Assembly (NCBI GenBank): GCA_963691705.1
Contig: OY829541.1
Coordinates: 57,087,931 to 57,151,930 of the forward strand
DNA: 64,000 nt
DNA from: Viola odorata
Taxonomy: Eukaryota > Streptophyta > Magnoliopsida > Malpighiales > Violaceae
Reading direction: 5' to 3'
The notes beneath the pieces are model-generated. The model ran no database searches, had not been told where the DNA came from, and worked only from the letters and a program-made list of their open reading frames with translations. The translations under genes were made by a program, and so were the position numbers. This document shows, in pieces, positions 1 through 9,965 of the stretch. Each line of letters opens with the position of its first letter. The first letter of the stretch is position 1.

Positions 1-578
1 CGTAATTGCGGGTATCCGGCGGATATCCATGTTCGCGGGTGGAAATTGCCAACCCTATATTAAATTTCTGAAAGAAGGTGATGATTTAATTCGTTCTCAA
101 GACTTAAATTTAAATTTTTTTAATAAAAATGAACAAATCTCTTATCACATAACAAAATCAATGTTAGTGGCACGTTGAGCACAATGAATATTGGTGGCAC
201 ATTGTACTTTGTACTTTGCTGGGCTCTTTTCAAATTTAGGAGATCATACGCTCTTCTTCACAAGGTCTTTTGCCGCTAATTTTGGTCCGATATATTTATG
301 ACCAGGCGCTTTTTAAGTTTGATTCACACTTTCGTCTTAAAAAATAATAATAATAAACTATACATCCCTAAAATATTCTCTCTTATAACTAAGATTGTAA
401 GATTGTAAATGCAAAGGTATACGTCATCCATGACGATTGATCTCAATAAATAATAATATTATCCATTTTTCAAATTTCAAATGCGTAAGAATTAAGAATC
501 TTTTGATTTCCTAACATTTCACATCAAATCCCCTAATTCCTGGCCACTGCCCTACTTTGAAAGTGGATTAAATTAATA
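1..578. other. AT-rich flank, no gene seen
   Basis: This is the distal 3' flank of the ABCB gene. It is AT-rich with short ambiguous repeats such as two 'ggcac(g/a)ttg' phrases near 168-205. I see no open frame with recognisable protein content and no complete transposon ends. The GC-richer first 45 bases may be the tail of something outside the window. Confidence 0.5.
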
Positions 579-825
579 CTCTTTCTGTATTTTAATAACT
601 GTCATTTTTTTATGAATTCTTACTGTTTATAATATTTGTCATTTTATCCATTTTGAGGTATATATTTTATGCAAATGACAATTTTCTTTTTATGCATCAA
701 TGATGTGATAATTTGAATGAAAATTAGGAGAAATAATGAAATAATGAAAAATAAAGTAAGATCAAAGATCATTGTTTTCAATTTTCTAATATTTTAAAAC
801 GTTTATTATTTCCGGAAAAAGGGAG
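579..825 (-). mobile_element. Stowaway-like MITE, copy 1 (247 bp)
   Basis: The element is bounded by TA dinucleotides (577-578 and 826-827). Its left end reads CTCTTTCTGTATTTT and its right end, on the other strand, reads CTCCCTTTTTCCGG, which fits degenerate Stowaway (Tc1/mariner) termini. The interior aligns over its whole length, in reverse complement, with the element at 6589-6835; shared phrases include TTTTGATCTTA/TTTGATCTTA, CTCCTAATTTTCA and GATGCATAAAA. Both copies are 247 bp. It lies about 470 bp beyond the ABCB stop codon and has no coding capacity. Confidence 0.8.
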
Positions 826-1224
826 TAATAACTTAGTAGCATTTTATTATTTTTATATCCCTCCTCCTGTCTTGTAAAGAGATGACAGAATGGTCGGTTC
901 TCAAAAATATGGGGTCCAGAAAAAAAAAAAAAGGTCCCAAGCAACAACAAAAATTCGCCGCCGATGACAACTCGCCTACACTGCTGTGTCGTTCTAGGTT
1001 TTGCTCGACATCGGCGCCGTTTTTATTGATTGTGAGATGGAGCGTCCGTCTTCCTTTTTCTAATTTAGATCTTGTAATTTAAAATACACGTGTATTCAAA
1101 CATGAAATTTCAGAAAGAAAAAATTAAAGTCAGTAGACGGAATGGTGCGTCACATATTAATAATGTATTATAGTAATTTTTTTCGAGTACAAGGTCTATT
1201 ATAGTCTTAAAATTAACGAAAGGG

Positions 1225-1230
1225 TTTATT
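1225..1230 (-). terminator. candidate poly(A) signal of the ABCB gene
   Basis: The minus strand reads AATAAA here, 67 nt past the ABCB stop codon, inside an AT-rich stretch. The distance suits a plant near-upstream element. It was found by motif only. Confidence 0.4.
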
Positions 1231-1296
1231 ATAATAATTCTAGACGAGTATTGAGTGCAAAATGTTATTAAGTCAATTTCAAATTGGTTCAAGAAG

Positions 1297-4200
1297 CTAG
1301 GAGGCACTCATGTGTAATGCCACTAAAGATGCATAACAGCCGTCTTTGATATTGATCAACGTGTCATGCTTCCCTTTCTCTACAATCACTCCATTCTTAA
1401 CCACAGCAATAACATCTGCATTCTTGATCGTGGACAATCTGTGAGCCACAACTATTGTGGTCCTGTTCACCATCACTCGGTCTAGTGCGTCTTGAACCAC
1501 CCTCTCTGATTCTGCATCTAGCGCGCTTGTAGCCTCATCTAGCAGCAATATCTTTGGATCTTTAACAATGGCTCGAGCTATGGCGATCCTTTGTTTCTGC
1601 CCTCCTGACATTTGCACTCCTCGCTCACCGACTGTGGTATCATATCCCTGCATTTTGCATAATTCAGCATGTCTGCAAAAATATTCAATTCAGCAAACAA
1701 TCTAGAAATGTATCGTCCTAACCTGGTTTAAGCTGCTGATGAACTTGTGCGCGTTTGCCAACTCTGATGCAGCTAAAATTTCTGCCTCACTTGCATCTCC
1801 TTCCTTTCCATATGAAATGTTGGCACGGATTGTTTCGTTGAACAGAACTGGTTCTTGGCTTACAAGCCCCATTTGCTGCCTCAACCACTTCAGTTTCAGC
1901 TTTTGAATTTCAACACCATCAAGGGTTATGTGGCCTGAATCAGGATTGTAAAATCTTTGCAACAGAGCGATTACAGTTGATTTCCCACTTCCACTTTCTC
2001 CAACCAAGGCAACAGTCTAAACAGAAGAGACAAACAGCAACTACATTCAAGACTAATTGGCACAAAAAGTTGCAAAATGCAAGAGATAATGCACTGCCCT
2101 CCAAATGCATTTTGCTGTAGCTTATCTCGTGATTGGCTTACCTTGCCAGAGCGAATTGTCAAACTGAGGTCCCTGAAAATTTGAATGTCTGGCCTAGTTG
2201 GATACTTAAAGCTTAAATGGTGAAGTTCAATTTCTCCTTTCACATCATCTAATATCGTTCCTGAGTCATCACTTGGATCAATCTTTGACTCTCTGTCTAT
2301 AATAGCAAATATAGAAGCAACAGCAGATTTGGCGTTGGAGGAATCGGGTGCAAAGGAGCTCGACTGAGAAATTCCCATAGCTGCCATGGTTAAGGCAAAG
2401 AAAACCTGCAAAGTAGACAAGCAAATCAGTGTTGTTGAAGCATACATTATACTTGAAAGTCGTAGAATATCTCTAAATTATGGGTATTGATAAAAAACGT
2501 ATCACTTACTCGAAAAACATCTGTGAATGTTGCCTTCCCTTGACGGACCAGTTGAGCACCTGCATAGAAACTGGCTGCGTAGACTGCAAACATCAAGAAG
2601 AAAGAGAGCCCAAATCCTGTTCCACTGACCAGTCCCTGTCTTATTCCTGCCATCTTGGGCCCTTCACATTTCTTTTTGTATAATTGCATCACCTTCTCTT
2701 CAGCACAGAAAGAGGCAACCGTTCTTATGCTCCCAACCGCATCATTTGCAACTTGGCTTGCTTCCTCGTACATCATCTACAGTGATTTGGAGTTAGGCCT
2801 TGAAGAAAAAATTGACATTGCACATATGTAACGAATAGCAGTTCATAGAAAAGGCCTACCCAAGAAAGAAAAAAAAAAACAGTTCATCTACACTGTTTTC
2901 TCCACTTTTTCCCTCTATTTAGCAGTCGAAATATAGCAATGAATATTAGGTCATGAGATAGTAGAATGCCTTTGCATCCGCGCTGAAGCCCTTCATGAAC
3001 TTTATTTGAACATATCCGTTGAGTCCTATCAGAGGAAGTAGTACGAGGACAATGAAGGCTAATTGCCAACTTGCAGTAAATGCAATGACTAGACCTGTTA
3101 CTGCTGCGGAAAGGTTTTGAACCATCTGAGCCAGTGAATCTCCAACTAACGCACGTACAGTTGCTGCATCTGCTGAGAGCCTGGAACCAATTGCACCACT
3201 CGAATTCTCAGGCTCATCAAACCAACTAACCTCCATGCGCACCACCTTCTCAAAGCACATATGTCGGATCCGTTGGATTAATTTACCACCAGCTACAGCA
3301 AAGAAGTACATTTGTGCTGGAAACACCACAATAGTCGCTGCGCCTAGAGTCATGAACATTAGTGCCCAGAAACTCGTATCCTTTCTAAGTTCATGAGGAG
3401 GTTTATAGAATGATTTGATTGCTTCAGAAAACAGTATACCAAACAGTGGAAGTATTGTACCATTCAAAATGGCAGCAATACTTCCAATTATAAGCACTGG
3501 AATCTCTGGCTTGTTGAGACGTATAAGGCGGCTAATTGGGACTTCTGCAGGTCGTACTTCTGGTGGAGGAGCTTGAGTTCCTTCAAGGGTATTTTCTGGT
3601 GCAACATTGAATCCTGTGGTTAAACCAAATGACAAAGAGAATGAGCGATGACTTCCTCCTAATGATGATCCCCTACTTAAGGATCGTTTCAGAGACATTC
3701 TTTGGCCAGACTGTCTAAAAGATTCCGAACTAATATCTGACTTGGTGTGGTAGTCTACTTCTTGTTCTGATCGGTTTACTTCTTGTAAGTGTATAAGCTG
3801 AGAGTATGCTCCTTCAGAATCATTGAGAAGTTCCGAATGCGTGCCTGATAGATGAACAAACATTTTAAGTTACTAGTTCTCTGTTCAATATCACCTCACA
3901 AATGCGGATTGCAGATATTTCTCGTTTAAAGAGTAAACAAGATATGAGTCTGTATAATCTATAATTTTAAGATACCTTTTTCAACCATCTTCCCTCTGTG
4001 AATAACAGCAATCATGTCAGCATTTCTCACAGTGCTCAAACGATGCGCGACTATGACAGTTGTTCTATTGACCATAATCCTGTCTAATGCCTCCTGCACT
4101 ATCCTTTCAGATTCTGCATCAAGTGCACTAGTAGCTTCATCCAACAGCAATATCCGTGGATCTCTCAGAATTGCCCTTGCTATTGCAATTCTTTGCTTCT

Positions 4201-6483
4201 GGCCACCAGACATCTGAGTTCCATGCTCACCAACCATTGTGTCTAGCCCCTGAATGAAATAAACAGAATGAGGAATTTGCAATATATAAGAGAAAAATGA
4301 AGATACTACATGACAAATTGACAAATAAGGAACCATTTAGAACCTTAGGGAGTTTATCAATGAATTTAGCAGCATTGGCAAGTTCAGTCGCAGCTCTTAT
4401 CTCTTCATCAGTTGCACCATCTTTTCCATATGCAATATTGTCCTTAATGCTGGATGTAAACAGCACAGGTTCCTGACTGACAAGACCAATTTTCTGCCTA
4501 ATCCACTTAAGCTGAAACTCTTTTAGGTTAATGCCATCAATGAGGACTTCTCCAGAATGTGGATCATAAAATCTCTCAATGAGACTGATCACGGTAGACT
4601 TCCCACTTCCACTTTGTCCAACCAAAGCTGCAGTCATGCCACTTGGTATGTAAAGAGAGAATCCACTAAATATTTGCTCATCCGGTCTAGCTGGGTAACT
4701 GAAATATACATCCCTCAACTCTATATCTCCACGAATGTCATCTGGCGTCTTCCCCATCGGGTCACCGGCATCAATCTCTGGCTTCCTATTGATGGTTTCA
4801 AACATCTTATATGCTGCAGCTTGGCCAGCGACAAATGCGCTCATGCAGGGAGATGCTTGCCCTAGGGACCTGAAACAAACATATTGGCAGAGGAAAAAGA
4901 TAAATAACTCCCAAGATGTTATTACAAGCATCCACTTGATTTTGAAAGGAACTCACATGGAACCCGTCAACAATGCAACAATCACAGCAAGCACATCCCC
5001 GCCACTGTAACCTTTATCGAGAATCAGCTTCCCACCATACCATATTGCCAAAGCATAAGTAAAGAACATTACTGCCATAACAGAGCCAAGGCCGAGTCCA
5101 GTAGCTAAGCCTTCATGCACGGTAGATTTGTAAGCAGTAACAAGATACTTCTTATAATTAGCTACTGCTTGATTCTCACCAGTAAATGATGCAACCTGGA
5201 TTAGAAGTAGAAGAATTAGTGCATCTTTCAGAAATTTCCATAACAGCATGTCTAGTTCTTGTAACATACAGTTCTTATGGAGCCAATCGTCTGCTCAACT
5301 ACAGCCGCTGCTTTTGCATAAGCATTTTGCCCAACGCTTGCCAACCTAGCTATCGCAATAGACATGGAAGCCCCAGCTATCACCATCAGGGGAAGAGAAC
5401 ATAACAAGACAAGAGAAAGAAGCCACCCTTTGATAAATGCTATCACAAAACCTCCAAGGAATGTTGACATAAGTGCTATAAACTTCCCAACCTGCATGCA
5501 ATAAGGATAGGGCTATCAGAGTAAGTTAACTTTTTCTTCTTCTTCCAAATCCTTGCAGTTGAAGGTAGCAGCAGTATCATACCTTCTCGCCCATGGCGTC
5601 TTGTATCAGAACTGTGTCACCAGACATTCTTCCAACAACCTCTCCCGTGTTTGTTTCCTTATCGAAGAAAGCCACATCTTGCCTCAATATAGTTTTCAGA
5701 TACAAACCCCTTATTCGCGAAGCCTGTCTCTCTCCCGTGACCATCCAGCAAGCCACCTCTGGAAAACAACAAGCATGGTTTTCTTCTCAATTCACGGAAC
5801 TTGATTAAATGATAAGCATGAATGAGAGATGGCCTTGTTTTGAGAATGTACTTACGGAGGACTCCTGCTACACCTGACCCCAATCCCAAGTAGATAAATT
5901 TGAGAGCCACCTAAAATTTTCCCAGTCATTAAATTATTGTCATTTTCATAACAACATGCAAACAAATATCCAAAAAAAGATGAAAGAGCCAAAATCTAAA
6001 CTGAGCTCTCATCAACAGCATTAGTAGGAGGAAGTTTCATCTTTCCACTCCTACCTAGCAGCTAAATGTAGTTACTCAAGCCAATGTGAGTAATATTCTG
6101 TTACCCTAAAACTTTTTCTTCTTGAAACAAAGAGATGTGCTGAATTTGTTTACCTTGGAAATCAAATCCACCGTTTCTTTACCAGAAGTGCTTTCACCAA
6201 ACGCATTTGTCAGTTCACCAAACAGCAGTGACATAATGGGAAAAGAAAGTCCATTCCCAGCAGCACCGATCGTGCCCAGGATCATCAACAAGATATCAGT
6301 TGAATCCGCGAAAGAAAAAAGCTTGTAAAGAGGAACTGAATTAGTCTTCTCATCTCCTTTGCTAGTATCTTGCTTTTGCTGACCCCCATTCACAAAAGAA
6401 CCCATCTCCACCTCTTCATGCCCTTTTGACGTGCTGGGCTCATTCGTATTTGTGGCACCATTGCTGCCGTTTTCCACATCCAT
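1297..6483 (-). CDS. ABCB-type full-size ABC transporter (ABCB4/11/21-like), 12 exons, 1290 aa
   Basis: A full-size P-glycoprotein with TMD1-NBD1-TMD2-NBD2 order, expected in the plasma membrane. This clade moves auxin in Arabidopsis (ABCB4/21) and alkaloids elsewhere; the substrate here is inferred only. Exons, high to low: 6483-6154, 5910-5856, 5758-5583, 5491-5270, 5195-4957, 4869-4344, 4249-3976, 3844-2970, 2776-2510, 2405-2142, 2016-1723, 1647-1297. All phases agree, giving 3873 nt. NBD1 has Walker [10 protein letters not shown] near residue 424, signature MSGGQKQ near 529 and Walker [16 protein letters not shown]2 has GESGSGKST near 1082 and MSGGQKQ near 1187. Six-helix blocks lie in exons 1-5 and 8-10. 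The N-terminus is acidic and Ser/Thr-rich, and a Ser/Arg-rich linker starts exon 8. Intron 8 appears to begin with GC instead of GT. I chose the ATG at 6483 because it opens the family-like MDVENGS N-terminus; an in-frame ATG at 6507 is possible. Confidence 0.95.
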
Positions 6484-6588
6484 AACTCCAACTTTGATAT
6501 CAATCAATCAATGTGACTAATATACAACCTGTTTGGCACAAACCAAAACACCAAAACAATCAGATTGTGTAGATTCTGGTATTTAATA

Positions 6589-6835
6589 CTCCCTCCGTTC
6601 CCAATTAAACGACGTTTTGAAATACTAAAAATTCGTAGAAGAATGATTTTTGATCTTATTTTATTCCACATTGTTTCATTTTTACTCCTAATTTTCACTT
6701 AAATTACCACACCATCATCAAATTGGGTTGATGCATAAAACAAATTGTCATTTGTACAAAATATATATTTCGGAAAAGATAAAATTACAAGTATTATGAA
6801 CAAGAAAAATGACAATTAATTAGAAACAGACGGAG
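6589..6835 (+). mobile_element. Stowaway-like MITE, copy 2 (247 bp)
   Basis: The termini are CTCCCTCCGTTCCCAATTAA at the left and, on the other strand, CTCCGTCTGTTTCTAATTAA at the right. They match over 20 nt with a few differences and are flanked by TA (6587-6588 and 6836-6837). This is a textbook Stowaway structure. It sits about 105 bp upstream of the ABCB start codon, in the probable leader or leader intron, and is homologous in inverted orientation to the copy at 579-825. Confidence 0.9.
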
Positions 6836-7847
6836 TAATAGTTAGAACTAATTATTGATTAGAAACAATGAGGAACACAGATTCTCTTTCGTTTCAAAGA
6901 AACCCCACTGAAACCCCAATATAGTGGTGAAGCAACCAAGAGATAACAGCAAGAGAGGATTGACCGAAGACCAACTTGTCACTTTCTTGGAGCAATCAAG
7001 CACTAACTAGCCACCAGGCCCATCACCATAAGTCCCTTTATTGAATATGGATGGTCCACAAAGCAAGGAAAGAAGAACACGATACAAGGAGCAGAAATTT
7101 ACACAATAACCCAGAAAGGAAATCAAGCATGAAGCTAGGACTAAAATGAACAACAAGATTTTTGTTCTTTTCCAACTTAAAACACCAACCTCCTTTTACT
7201 TGGGAATAGTTAAAATACAAGCTCTCTGACATACATGTACGGTACCCAAAATAAACCAAATTGGCTGCAAAATGAAGAGTTGGTTTCTGTTTTTATTTTA
7301 ATTTTCCTTTTGCAAATAAGAAACCCAGAATCAACCACATCCAGCAAAAGAAGATCTCACTCAGAGGGAAGAAAAGAAAAAGAGCGAGGCTTTACTTTAC
7401 TCTGTTTTTCCTCAACACTACTATTCCCGCACGAAAAGAAGGAAAAAGGGGAGAACTTTTGAAGAAATGAATCAAAAAAAAAAAAAAAAATATGATGACA
7501 GACTGCAAAACCAGCAGAGTTCTGAACTTTACCTTTTGTGCCCGCCCATTTGACTTCTTGCATCCAAACAAAACTGAAAATCTTAAAAGACCAAACTCAG
7601 AAGCCACCATTTTTGGAAATGAAAGTCAAGAATCCAAGCTAATCCGGAGGGAGAATAAGAAAAAGAAAGGGGCTGATGCCAGTGACAAGAACATACTAAC
7701 CAGCGAAGATAAGTGTGGTTGAAATGAAACTTCAGAAACTTCAAATCAAACCTCAAATGAGGTGATTTTAGGAACAGGGTCGCACACAGCTGGTCCCTGC
7801 GGTTGAGGGGTTGTTATTTACAACTGCACCTAATTTATGAGCAATGA
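6836..7847 (-). promoter_or_regulatory. probable 5' leader and promoter-side region of the ABCB gene
   Basis: No convincing coding frame lies here. On the minus strand 7500-7300 is pyrimidine-rich and leader-like, which would fit a 5'-UTR exon separated from the start codon by a leader intron that carries the MITE. This is inferred from position and composition. I could not fix a transcription start or a splice pair. Confidence 0.3.
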
Positions 7848-8150
7848 TATTTTGGCAGAAAATTTGAGCAGAAAAAATGAGCAGATGGCAGTTTCGTAAA
7901 TAAAATGATCATTTTATTTACGAAATTGCCATCATTTATTACGAAACTGCCATCACTTATTTACGAAAATGCCATCTGCTCATTTTTTCTGCTCAAATTT
8001 TCTGCCAAAATATAAAATGATTCACTATTTGAGACAATTTTACCCCGAATTTTTTTTAAAGTGTAATTTGAGAAAAAATTCGGAACAAAATTGTCTCAAA
8101 CAATGAATGCGCCAAAATCAAAACGATAGTTAAAAAAAACTGGAGGGAGT
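7848..8150. mobile_element. foldback/MITE remnant with nested inverted repeats
   Basis: The arm at 7848-7902 is an almost perfect inverted repeat of the arm ending at 8012 (about 54 bp, one mismatch). The centre holds a second near-palindrome around TGATCA (about 48 bp). A separate inverted repeat follows at 8028-8055 and 8073-8100 (TTTGAGACAATTTT arms). The right edge reads CTGGAGGGAGTA (8140-8151), a Stowaway/Tourist-like terminus, but I find no matching left terminus, so the element is truncated or composite. It is non-coding. Confidence 0.6.
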
Positions 8151-8550
8151 ATATATATATATAGAGCAAATAAAAAAAGGTACTATACTTCTAATTTTTT
8201 AATATGAAAAGCTTACGGAAGAAATAGAAAAAGAAAGGGTGCTTAAAACAAACATTCACTTTGGTGAATGATACTCGATCAATCATTTTAAGCTTTACTT
8301 CCTGGCAACCACAACAATACAGATAGATAGATTCATCAACTCAAGTTTTAAAGATCACGCAAGTGGTCTACTACAGTACTACTACCATTCATATTCTTCG
8401 ACAGATAGATAAACATGCTCCAAAGTCCAAAGTATATAGAAAGAGTAGCGTATTTATTTCTCTTCCTCTATCTAGCTGGCCCATGCTGTCCAATGAAGAG
8501 TCAACGCCAATGTCCAATACACTTTTAATTTTTTAAATAAAAAAATAATA
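8151..8550. other. intergenic, no feature recognised
   Basis: AT-rich DNA that starts with a short (AT)n run. It may hold distal promoter elements of the ABCB gene. I see no gene or complete repeat. Confidence 0.4.
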
Positions 8551-8751
8551 ATTAATACTAGAGGTGTACAAGAACCGGCCCGGGTTTTTTTTTTTTTTTT
8601 GACCAGGATCGGAACTTCCGGTTCGGTCCGGTTCTCCACCCCTCTAAATCCAGGAACCGGCCCAAAGAACCGGAAGTATATATATATAAAAAAAAAATAT
8701 ATGTATATAAATATATATATATATATGTACAATAATATCAAAGTTTCCATT

Positions 8752-8805
8752 TGGTTCAATAGTTAACTCATCACCTATTATATTAAAGGGGAGAGGTTCA
8801 AATCT
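8752..8805 (+). other. tRNA-like Pol III A/B boxes, copy 1
   Basis: A-box-like TGGTTCAATAG (8752) and B-box-like GGTTCAAATCT (8795) are 43 nt apart, as in tRNA genes. The T-arm can pair only partly and there is no matching acceptor stem, so this is a tRNA-derived fragment and not a tRNA gene. Confidence 0.5.
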
Positions 8806-8879
8806 TCTTGGCTCCCACTTTTTTTTTCTTTCTAAAATTTCTCATGTATGTATATATTTTTTCTAGTAATATAATTGTA

Positions 8880-9107
8880 AACTCAATTAAAAATTCTCAT
8901 TTTTTTCTTTTTATTTGTTATTTTAAATACAAAAATGTATTAAGGATGTTATATGAACTAAGAAATAAAATTTTAATATCCATTTATATAGTTAAGATGG
9001 CACATACTAGTAATATATTATTGTAAATTATAATAGCCATTTATATAGTTAATATGTATAAAGTAAGTCCATTAATTATTAATAATATAGTTATGAATTA
9101 TTATCAA
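8880..9107 (+). repeat. internal direct repeat, copy 1
   Basis: An AT-rich ~228-bp block inside the hAT element. It starts ACTCAATTAAAA and is repeated at 9219-9447 with roughly 90% identity by eye. Confidence 0.75.
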
Positions 9108-9218
9108 TTGTCATAAAATTAAAATTTACTAATTGTTTAGAGTTTTATGCTTTAATTTAAATTGTATTAATGTTTAAATTACTAATGTATTATGCATTTT
9201 TTCCTTTTTTTTCTTTTA

Positions 9219-9447
9219 AACTCAATTAAAAGTCCTCATTTTTTTCTTTTTATTTGTTATTTTAAATACAAAATTTTCCTATGGATGTTATATGACCTAA
9301 GAAATAAAATTTTAATAGTCATTTATATAGTTAAGATGACACATACTAGTAATATATAGTTGTAAATTGTAATAGCTATTTATATAGTTAATATGTATAA
9401 AATAAGACCATTAATTATTAATAATATAGCTATTAATTATTATCAAT
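9219..9447 (+). repeat. internal direct repeat, copy 2
   Basis: Second copy of the 8880-9107 block. The order of GC-rich subterminal piece, tRNA-like piece and AT block suggests an old internal duplication or two merged copies. Confidence 0.75.
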
Positions 9448-9599
9448 AAATAATTAAGGTTCCAATTCTCCAACCTTTAAAATCCGGGAACCGGTAGAAC
9501 CGAAAATATATATATACAAAAATAAATAAATAAATTTTTTTTTTTTTTATGTATGGGCTACTGTTTTATATATATGCACAATGATATCAAAGTTTCATT

Positions 9600-9653
9600 T
9601 GGTTTAATGGTTAACACCTCACCTATTATATTAAAGGGGAGAGGTTCAAATCC
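9600..9653 (+). other. tRNA-like Pol III A/B boxes, copy 2
   Basis: A box TGGTTTAATGG (9600) and B box GGTTCAAATCC (9643) have the same 43-nt spacing as copy 1. Around the B box a T-arm with a 5-bp stem (AGAGG/CCTCT) can form. No acceptor stem is present, so a functional tRNA is unlikely. Confidence 0.55.
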
Positions 9654-9965
9654 TCTTGGCTCCCACTTTCTTTTTTCCTTCTAAACTTAACTCCTCCTCA
9701 TAAATACAAAAAAAAAAAATCCAGGTTAGAACCGGAACCGGCCCGGTCTGACTCGGAAAATTCAGAACAGGCCCGGCCCGGACCGTAAGAGTCCGGTCCG
9801 GTCCGGTTCTGTCCAGACCCAGAACCGGTAATTCCGGTCCGGTCCGATTCTAGCCCAAAAACCGGCCCGGACCGGCCCGTGTACACCCCTAATTAATACC
9901 TTCTTTAATTGGTATCTATTTTCTTTATTTACATTTATACCTTCTTGTCTTTATTAGCTCATTTA

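Larger units (their letters stand above)
8559..9891. mobile_element. non-autonomous hAT-type element, 1333 bp
   Basis: Both ends carry the same inverted terminus (TAGAGGTGTAC at the left, TAGGGGTGTACACGGGCC at the right on the other strand). They are flanked by an exact 8-bp duplication ATTAATAC (8551-8558 and 9892-9899), which is diagnostic of hAT transposition. Subterminal regions are rich in CCGGTCCGG-type words. The AT-rich core has internal direct repeats and two tRNA-like Pol III boxes. There is no transposase frame, so it depends on an autonomous relative. Confidence 0.85.

Noticed and set aside
4014..5010. Plus-strand frames inside the ABCB gene
   Set aside because: They overlap exons of the well-supported minus-strand gene and show no protein similarity of their own.
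8752..9653. Two tRNA genes
   Set aside because: A and B boxes are spaced like tRNA genes, but there is no acceptor stem and no consistent anticodon arm.
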